Assembly (NCBI GenBank): GCA_963755985.1
Contig: CAVWLO010000004.1
Coordinates: 434,001 to 498,000, forward strand
Length of the DNA stretch: 64,000 nucleotides
Direction: 5' to 3'
Origin: DASXMT01 sp963755985
GTDB taxonomy: Bacteria; Actinomycetota; Acidimicrobiia; Acidimicrobiales; RAAP-2
Position numbers and translations under genes: made by a program
The notes under the pieces: generated by a model
The model's database searches: none
The model's input: the letters and a program-made list of their open reading frames with translations, nothing else
What the model was told of the DNA's origin: nothing
Shown here: one piece after another, positions 59,437 through 64,000 of the stretch
How positions within the stretch are numbered: the first letter of the stretch is position 1
How the letters are laid out: the number at the start of each line of letters is the position of its first letter

Positions 59437-60617
59437 CCCGGCTGACCGAGGACGAGGTCCGGAAGCGGCTGGCAGCGCGGCTCTCGCGTCGCGACCGCGA
59501 CAGCCGCGTCTCCACCCTCGGAGCGGGCGGGTACGACCTCCAGGCCGGTCGGCACTTCTTGGCCGCCGTGTTCGAAGACGGGTTCGGTACGCCAGGATGG
59601 CCACCCGAGTTCGGCGGACGGGGGGCGGACGCCGACGAGATCGCCCTGATCGACTCCATCCTCGAGGAGTTCGCCGTCCCCGACATCTATCCCTACCGAG
59701 TGGGGCTGCGCATGGTGGGGCCGACGCTGCTCACCCACGGCACGCCCGAGCAGCAACACCGCTGGCTGCGGTCCATCGCCACGGGCGAGCAGATCTGGTG
59801 CCAGATGTTCTCAGAGCCCGAGGCCGGGTCCGACCTGGCCAACGTGGCCACGGCGGCGGTCGCCGACGGCGACGACTGGGTCCTCACCGGCCAGAAGGTC
59901 TGGACCAGTCGGGCCGCCTACGCCGACTGGGGCATCTGTCTCGCCCGCACCGATCCGCAGGTCCCCAAGCACAGTGGCCTGACCATGTTCGCTCTGGCGA
60001 TGTCCGAGCCGGGCGTCGACGTACGGCCGCTGGTCCAGATGAACGGCGACGCCCATTTCAGCGAGGTCTTCCTCTCCGAGGTCCGGGTGCCCGATGGCGA
60101 CCGGATCGGCGAGGTGGGGAGAGGATGGCCTGTGGCCATGACCCTGTTGACCCATGAGCGGACGGCGGCCGGGCGCAGCGCGCCGCGGGCGGTCGCCGAC
60201 CAACTGCTGCCCGCCTGGCTAGCCGAGCTGGCCGCCACTGGGGCGCTCGACAACCCGCTCACCCGGGACCGGGCCATGTCCCTCTATGCCTACGAGCAGG
60301 TCGTCCGGTTCACCGAGCTGCGGGCCGGGGGCGGCGACGGCCGACCAGGACCGCACGGCTCCGGGCTCAAGCTCCATGGTGCCCGCTCGTTCAAGTGGCG
60401 GATGGAGCTGCTGATCGACAGCCAAGGAGCCCGAGGCATGCTGGCCGACTGGTCCGGGCACGTCGACTTCCTCACAGCCCCGTCGATGTCGATCCGCGGG
60501 GGGACCGACGAAGTGCAGCGGAACGTGATCGCCGAGCGCGTCCTCGGGCTGCCCAAGGACCCCTCGGTCGACCGCAACGTCCCCTGGACCGAGCAGCGCC
60601 AGCGCGGACGAAGGTAA
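59433..60617 (+). CDS. Acyl-CoA dehydrogenase
   Basis: A 394-aa flavoprotein. FGTPGWPPEFGGRGADADE, WCQMFSEPEAGSDLANV and LTGQKVWTSRAAYADWGICL are standard. The C-terminal SIRGGTDEVQRNVIAERVLGLP is the family's closing motif. GTG start within the preceding stop. Its place between two crotonases and a thiolase suggests a complete beta-oxidation-like unit. Confidence 0.9.
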   Translation: MTRLTEDEVRKRLAARLSRRDRDSRVSTLGAGGYDLQAGRHFLAAVFEDGFGTPGWPPEFGGRGADADEIALIDSILEEFAVPDIYPYRVGLRMVGPTLLTHGTPEQQHRWLRSIATGEQIWCQMFSEPEAGSDLANVATAAVADGDDWVLTGQKVWTSRAAYADWGICLARTDPQVPKHSGLTMFALAMSEPGVDVRPLVQMNGDAHFSEVFLSEVRVPDGDRIGEVGRGWPVAMTLLTHERTAAGRSAPRAVADQLLPAWLAELAATGALDNPLTRDRAMSLYAYEQVVRFTELRAGGGDGRPGPHGSGLKLHGARSFKWRMELLIDSQGARGMLADWSGHVDFLTAPSMSIRGGTDEVQRNVIAERVLGLPKDPSVDRNVPWTEQRQRGRR

Positions 60618-60667
60618 CCGACACCGTCGGGGCACGGACCCGGACGGGAACCGAAGAGGAGATGCAG

Positions 60668-61852
60668 GTGAACGAGGTCGTCGTCGTCGACGCGGTGCGC
60701 TCGGCAGTAGGGAAGCGCAACGGCACCCTGCGAAAGAAGCTCGCCACCGAGCTGTTGGGTGACGTCCTGGTCGCGCTCTTGTCCAGGAACGGGCTCGGTG
60801 GCGAGCTCGTCGACCAGGTCATCGGTGGCTGCGTCAACCAGCTGGGCATGCAAGCCTCCAACGTTGTCCGCAACTCGTGGCTCGGTGCTGGGCTCCCGCT
60901 CGAGGTCCCCGCCGTCACCGTCAACACCCAGTGCGGGTCGTCCCAGGAGGCGAACACGTTGGCCCATGCCCTGGTCGCCTCGGGCACGGCCGACGTGGTG
61001 ATCGCGTGCGGTGTCGAGGCCATGAGCCAGGTCCCCCTGGGCTCCACCGCGCCGGCCGAGCCCGACTACGGGCACCCTAGGGGCGGCCGGTATGCCGAGG
61101 TGTACGAGCCGACCACCCAGTTCGAGGGGGCGGAGCGGATCGCCGAGACCTGGGGCATCACCCGGGGCGAGCTCGAGGCTTTCGGCCTCCGCTCTCAGGA
61201 TCGGGCGGCGGCGGCGTGGGCGGAGGACCGCTTTGCCGGACAGATCGTGCCCGTCGAGGCCCCCGTGGTAGACGAGAGCGGTGCCACGGTGGACACGATC
61301 CTCTTCGACCGCGACGAGGGCATGCGGGCGACCACCCTCGATGGCCTGGCCGGGCTCACGCCGAACCTGTCCGGTCGGGACCCGTCGTTCCACACAGCCG
61401 GCACGACATCCCAGATATCGGACGGGGCCAGCGCCACGCTGCTCATGTCGGCCGAGCGGGCCGACACCCTCGAGCTCCGGCCCCGGGCCCGGTTGATGGA
61501 ATCGGCACTGGTCGGGAGCGACCCCGAGCTCATGCTCACCGGTCCGATTCCGGCGACCCGACGGCTGCTCGAGCGAACCGGCCTCATCCTCGATGCTGTC
61601 GACGTCTTCGAGGTGAACGAGGCGTTCGCCTCCGTCGTCCTGGCCTGGGAACGCGAGCTGGGCGTCGATCCCGAGAAGGTGAACGTGAACGGTGGGGCCA
61701 TTGCCCTCGGTCACCCGCTGGGAGCCACCGGCACGCTCCTATTGACCAAGGCGTTACACGAGCTCGAGCGGACCGGCGGCCGTTACGGGCTCGTGACCAT
61801 GTGCTGCGGCGGCGGCTTGGGTACCGGGACGGTGATCGAGCGCCTGGCCTAG
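60668..61852 (+). CDS. Thiolase (acetyl-CoA acyltransferase)
   Basis: A 394-aa thiolase that cleaves a 3-ketoacyl-CoA with CoA. NTQCGSSQEA carries the nucleophilic Cys, NGGAIALGHPLGATG the His, and MCCGGGLGTG the second Cys; VFEVNEAFA is also conserved. The GTG at 60668 has GAGGAG six bases upstream; an ATG two codons earlier is possible. It ends the crotonase-dehydrogenase-thiolase run, 50 bp after the dehydrogenase. Confidence 0.93.
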   Translation: MNEVVVVDAVRSAVGKRNGTLRKKLATELLGDVLVALLSRNGLGGELVDQVIGGCVNQLGMQASNVVRNSWLGAGLPLEVPAVTVNTQCGSSQEANTLAHALVASGTADVVIACGVEAMSQVPLGSTAPAEPDYGHPRGGRYAEVYEPTTQFEGAERIAETWGITRGELEAFGLRSQDRAAAAWAEDRFAGQIVPVEAPVVDESGATVDTILFDRDEGMRATTLDGLAGLTPNLSGRDPSFHTAGTTSQISDGASATLLMSAERADTLELRPRARLMESALVGSDPELMLTGPIPATRRLLERTGLILDAVDVFEVNEAFASVVLAWERELGVDPEKVNVNGGAIALGHPLGATGTLLLTKALHELERTGGRYGLVTMCCGGGLGTGTVIERLA

Positions 61853-61883
61853 CCGTTCCGCTTCGGGACCTGGCCGACGACGA

Positions 61884-63323
61884 TCACCGACCCGACAGCG
61901 CCCGACGCACGACCTTCCCATTGGGGTTACGGGGCAACTCGGCACAGGTCTGCCACGTCGAGGGAACCTTGAACCCGGCAAGGGATCGTCGGGCGAAGGC
62001 GCGGAGCTCGTCCTCTGCCGGCGGAGCCGATCGGTCCAGCGGCACGACCCATGCCGCAACCCGTTCCCCGAGCAACCGATCGGGGACCCCGGCCACGGCC
62101 ACCTCTCTCACCCCGGGGTGCCGGGCGATGACCGCCTCCACCTCGGCAGGGTTCACACTTTCCCCGCCTCGGTTGATGACGTCGCCCATCCTGCCCACCA
62201 GGGTGAGGTATCCGCGGCGGTCGATCCGTCCCAGATCTCCGGTCCGTAGCCACCCGTCGGGACCGGGAAGGAAGAAGTGCTCGGCTCGGGCCACGACCTG
62301 CCCGATCCCGTCCCGGCCGGCGCCGTCGATGCGCAGCTCCACCCCGGGTGCCGATCGACCGGCCGATGCCAGCATCTCCACGTTTCCGTCGGCCCCATCG
62401 CGGTGGTCGGCGGCACTCAGGTAGGCGATCGGGCTCCCCTCCGTCTGCCCGTAGAGGGCGACCACGTCCAGGTCGGGCTCGGCCCGCACCAGCTCGGCCA
62501 GGGTGCCGGGGTCGATGGGCGCCCCTCCGTATTGGAGCAACCGCAATGACGGCGGCCGCCAGCCCGGTGAGCCGAGCAACAGCTCCACCATCGTCGGTAC
62601 CAACGACACGTGGGTCGGGCCGAGCCGGGACAGCGCTCCCCACTCTTCGAGCGAGAAGCGCCCACTGGGAATCAGGGCGGCTCCGGAGCCGAGGGCGACG
62701 AGAGCCAGGCCGAGGCCGCCCACGTGGTGGATGGCCTTGGCCGTCACGTACACGTCGCCCGTCCCGAGGTCGAGCAACTCGCGGTTGACCGTCGTGCGCG
62801 AGGCCAACTGCCCGAGGGTCAGGGGCACGGCTTTGGGCGCCCCCGAGGTGCCCGAGGTGTGGAGGACCACCCCGACCTCGGACGGCCCCGGATCAACGAT
62901 CCAGCCGGCCCGGCCAGGCGACGACCGGAGATCGGGGACCACCACTGCGTCAGTGCCCGTCCGGGAGGCCACGGTCTCAGCCAGCGGTGCACATGACGGG
63001 TCGGCCACCACGACCGGTGATTCGAGCGCGGCCACGCACGCGCTGACCTCGGCCTCGGTCAGGAGCGGACCGATCGGGGCGAGTGGGCGCTGGGACAGCA
63101 AACCACCGACGATGAGGGCGATGGCGGTGGGCGACGACCACAACAGGGCGGCGACCGGCTGGCCAACGGGCACCCCGAGCCACTCGAGCCACTTGGCGCC
63201 GGCCGCGGCACCGGCCAGCAGATCGGCAGTCGTCCAGTCGCCTTCCGGAGTAACCAGCGCCGTGCTGTGGGGCGACCGCTCGAGCAACTGGTTGGCCCAC
63301 GACCTCACCGGTCCCTGGCTCAC
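61884..63323 (-). CDS. Acyl-CoA synthetase-like AMP-dependent enzyme
   Basis: A 479-aa adenylate-forming enzyme. VVLHTSGTSGAPKAVPLT is the P-loop, VALYGQTEGSP the second motif, GWLRTGDLGRIDRRGYLTLVGRMGDVINRGGESVNPAEVE the hinge, and PRNPNGKVVRRAL carries the catalytic Lys. It is shorter and more diverged than the synthetase at 54.4 kb, so it may accept a different acid. GTG start at 63323. It is convergent with the thiolase. Confidence 0.85.
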   Translation of the reverse strand: MSQGPVRSWANQLLERSPHSTALVTPEGDWTTADLLAGAAAGAKWLEWLGVPVGQPVAALLWSSPTAIALIVGGLLSQRPLAPIGPLLTEAEVSACVAALESPVVVADPSCAPLAETVASRTGTDAVVVPDLRSSPGRAGWIVDPGPSEVGVVLHTSGTSGAPKAVPLTLGQLASRTTVNRELLDLGTGDVYVTAKAIHHVGGLGLALVALGSGAALIPSGRFSLEEWGALSRLGPTHVSLVPTMVELLLGSPGWRPPSLRLLQYGGAPIDPGTLAELVRAEPDLDVVALYGQTEGSPIAYLSAADHRDGADGNVEMLASAGRSAPGVELRIDGAGRDGIGQVVARAEHFFLPGPDGWLRTGDLGRIDRRGYLTLVGRMGDVINRGGESVNPAEVEAVIARHPGVREVAVAGVPDRLLGERVAAWVVPLDRSAPPAEDELRAFARRSLAGFKVPSTWQTCAELPRNPNGKVVRRALSGR

Positions 63324-63407
63324 CGGTCCCCAGCCCCTGGCCCGTCTCCCGGCTCCGGCCCTTTGCCCGGACCCGAAGGTGGGCCTGGCTGGCTCACGAA
63401 CAAGGGG

Positions 63408-64000
63408 TCACTGGTACCCGGACAGGACCGACTCGAGGTTCTTCGGTGGCGGAATGTCGGCGGGGTCATAGAAGGGCGAGAACACGTGCAAGAGGCGACG
63501 GGCGGTGGCTCGGTTGTTCACCTGCTGAAACTGCTTCACCCGGGCCCTGGACTTCTCGGCCTCCTCGGGGGTCATCGCTTGCCGGTCGACCTCCATCAGG
63601 TAGTTGTGAAGCTCCCGGGTGGCAAAGAAGGCGTCGCGCGCCTCGATCACGAAGGCATAGACCCGGTAGAGCCAGGCCAGGAGGCGGGGACGGCCGTAGA
63701 GGGCGTGGTAGGCGCGGTAGACGACGGTCCGATGCTCGTACTCCTCGGCCAGGTGCCATTTCCAGAGTGAGAGCGGCTCGGGGTCGGGGCGACCCGGGAC
63801 ACTGGCCGCGTCGATCAGCGACGTGGCTTGGCCCGCTCCGATGGCTTCGAATCCCTCGCAATAGGCAAGGTTGAACCGGAGGGAGCGGGTGGCGGCCAGG
63901 CGGTCGAGTAGGGCCGCGTACCTCCGCTCATGGTCGATCATCCCCGCGTATCCCCCATCCCGGACAAGCGCGTTGAGCGCGTTGTGCACCTTGTAATGCT
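63408..64000 (-). CDS. Predicted metal-dependent hydrolase (PF10118-like), partial
   Basis: The N-terminus lies beyond the right edge. The visible part has HYKVHNALN, FNLAYCEGFEAIGAG and SLWKWHLAEEYEHRTVVYRAYHALYG, closely paralleling the protein at 41993-42829 (KFHAALN, LAYCEGFEAMG, LWKWHLAEEYEHRT), including the Glu/His metal-ligand set. The C-terminus ends with FYDPADIPPPKNLESVL, matching AYDPARVKPPRRLDEVL of the paralogue. It lies upstream of the synthetase gene on the same strand. Confidence 0.78.
   Translation of the reverse strand, partial: HYKVHNALNALVRDGGYAGMIDHERRYAALLDRLAATRSLRFNLAYCEGFEAIGAGQATSLIDAASVPGRPDPEPLSLWKWHLAEEYEHRTVVYRAYHALYGRPRLLAWLYRVYAFVIEARDAFFATRELHNYLMEVDRQAMTPEEAEKSRARVKQFQQVNNRATARRLLHVFSPFYDPADIPPPKNLESVLSGYQ

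Noticed and set aside
1..64000. tRNA or rRNA genes
   Set aside because: Reading the intergenic gaps I found no cloverleaf-like or rRNA-like sequence; a dedicated tRNA scan would be needed to exclude one fully.

Overview
High-GC actinobacterial DNA. The gene content suggests a soil or aquatic Acidimicrobiia-type organism: a bacterial hopanoid operon, several F420-type oxidoreductases (a PPOX-class protein, a luciferase-like LLM protein and a Ddn-like protein), a mycofactocin-type SDR, a DUF222/HNH protein and a large acyl-CoA catabolic gene set. The taxonomic placement is inference; there is no rRNA in the window and I saw no tRNA.

Layout. 1-4.8 kb: partial lipoprotein, F420 PPOX protein, then leuA preceded by a leucine leader peptide and terminator hairpin, an amidohydrolase and a crotonase. 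4.8-8.2 kb: acetate module on the minus strand (acetate transporter, acetyl-CoA synthetase, VOC protein) with two CRP/GlxR-like sites upstream. 8.3-14.2 kb: peroxiredoxin, a divergent SDR and TetR-LLM pair separated by eight 17-bp repeats, small proteins and a crotonase. 14.2-17.9 kb: processive GT2 glycosyltransferase with a 56-aa partner, divergent from glmS. 17.9-28.6 kb: one minus-strand hopanoid operon, hpnC-hpnD-hpnE-polyprenyl synthase-shc-hpnG/ispH fusion-hpnH-dxs, almost every junction overlapping. It starts at a promoter overlapped by a perfect 15-bp-arm palindrome and is preceded by a MerR-TetR double-HTH regulator. 30-41.8 kb: mixed accessory genes (polysaccharide deacetylase, SDR plus CMD pair, MFS plus TetR pair, dienelactone hydrolase, DUF1275, Ddn-like protein, SDR, secreted Pro/Thr-rich protein, DUF222/HNH). 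42-64 kb: a catabolic island with two acyl-CoA synthetases, three acyl-CoA dehydrogenases, two crotonases, MaoC hydratase, SDRs, thiolase, CoA transferase/hydrolase, alcohol dehydrogenase, cupin, thioesterase, Gfo/Idh oxidoreductase, an orphan ABC binding protein and a duplicated GntR/FCD regulator. It is bracketed by two PF10118-type metal-dependent hydrolase paralogues.

How the genes work together. Dxs and IspH supply C5 units. The polyprenyl synthase builds prenyl diphosphate, HpnC/D/E make squalene, Shc cyclises it, and HpnH then HpnG extend and trim the C35 side chain. In the 42-64 kb island the enzymes form a complete activate-dehydrogenate-hydrate-oxidise-thiolyse set for an unknown acyl or ring substrate. 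An AT-rich motif (core CATAGTATGAT) recurs before several of its transcription units and may define its regulon.

Two window-wide oddities stand out. Short tandem repeats of different units occur at many gene ends, sometimes extending the proteins (HpnC, Shc, the TetR at 34.6 kb). Five genes (hpnE, polysaccharide deacetylase, DUF222/HNH, two SDRs) each carry one single-base frame disruption, so sequencing or assembly indels must be excluded before they are called pseudogenes.
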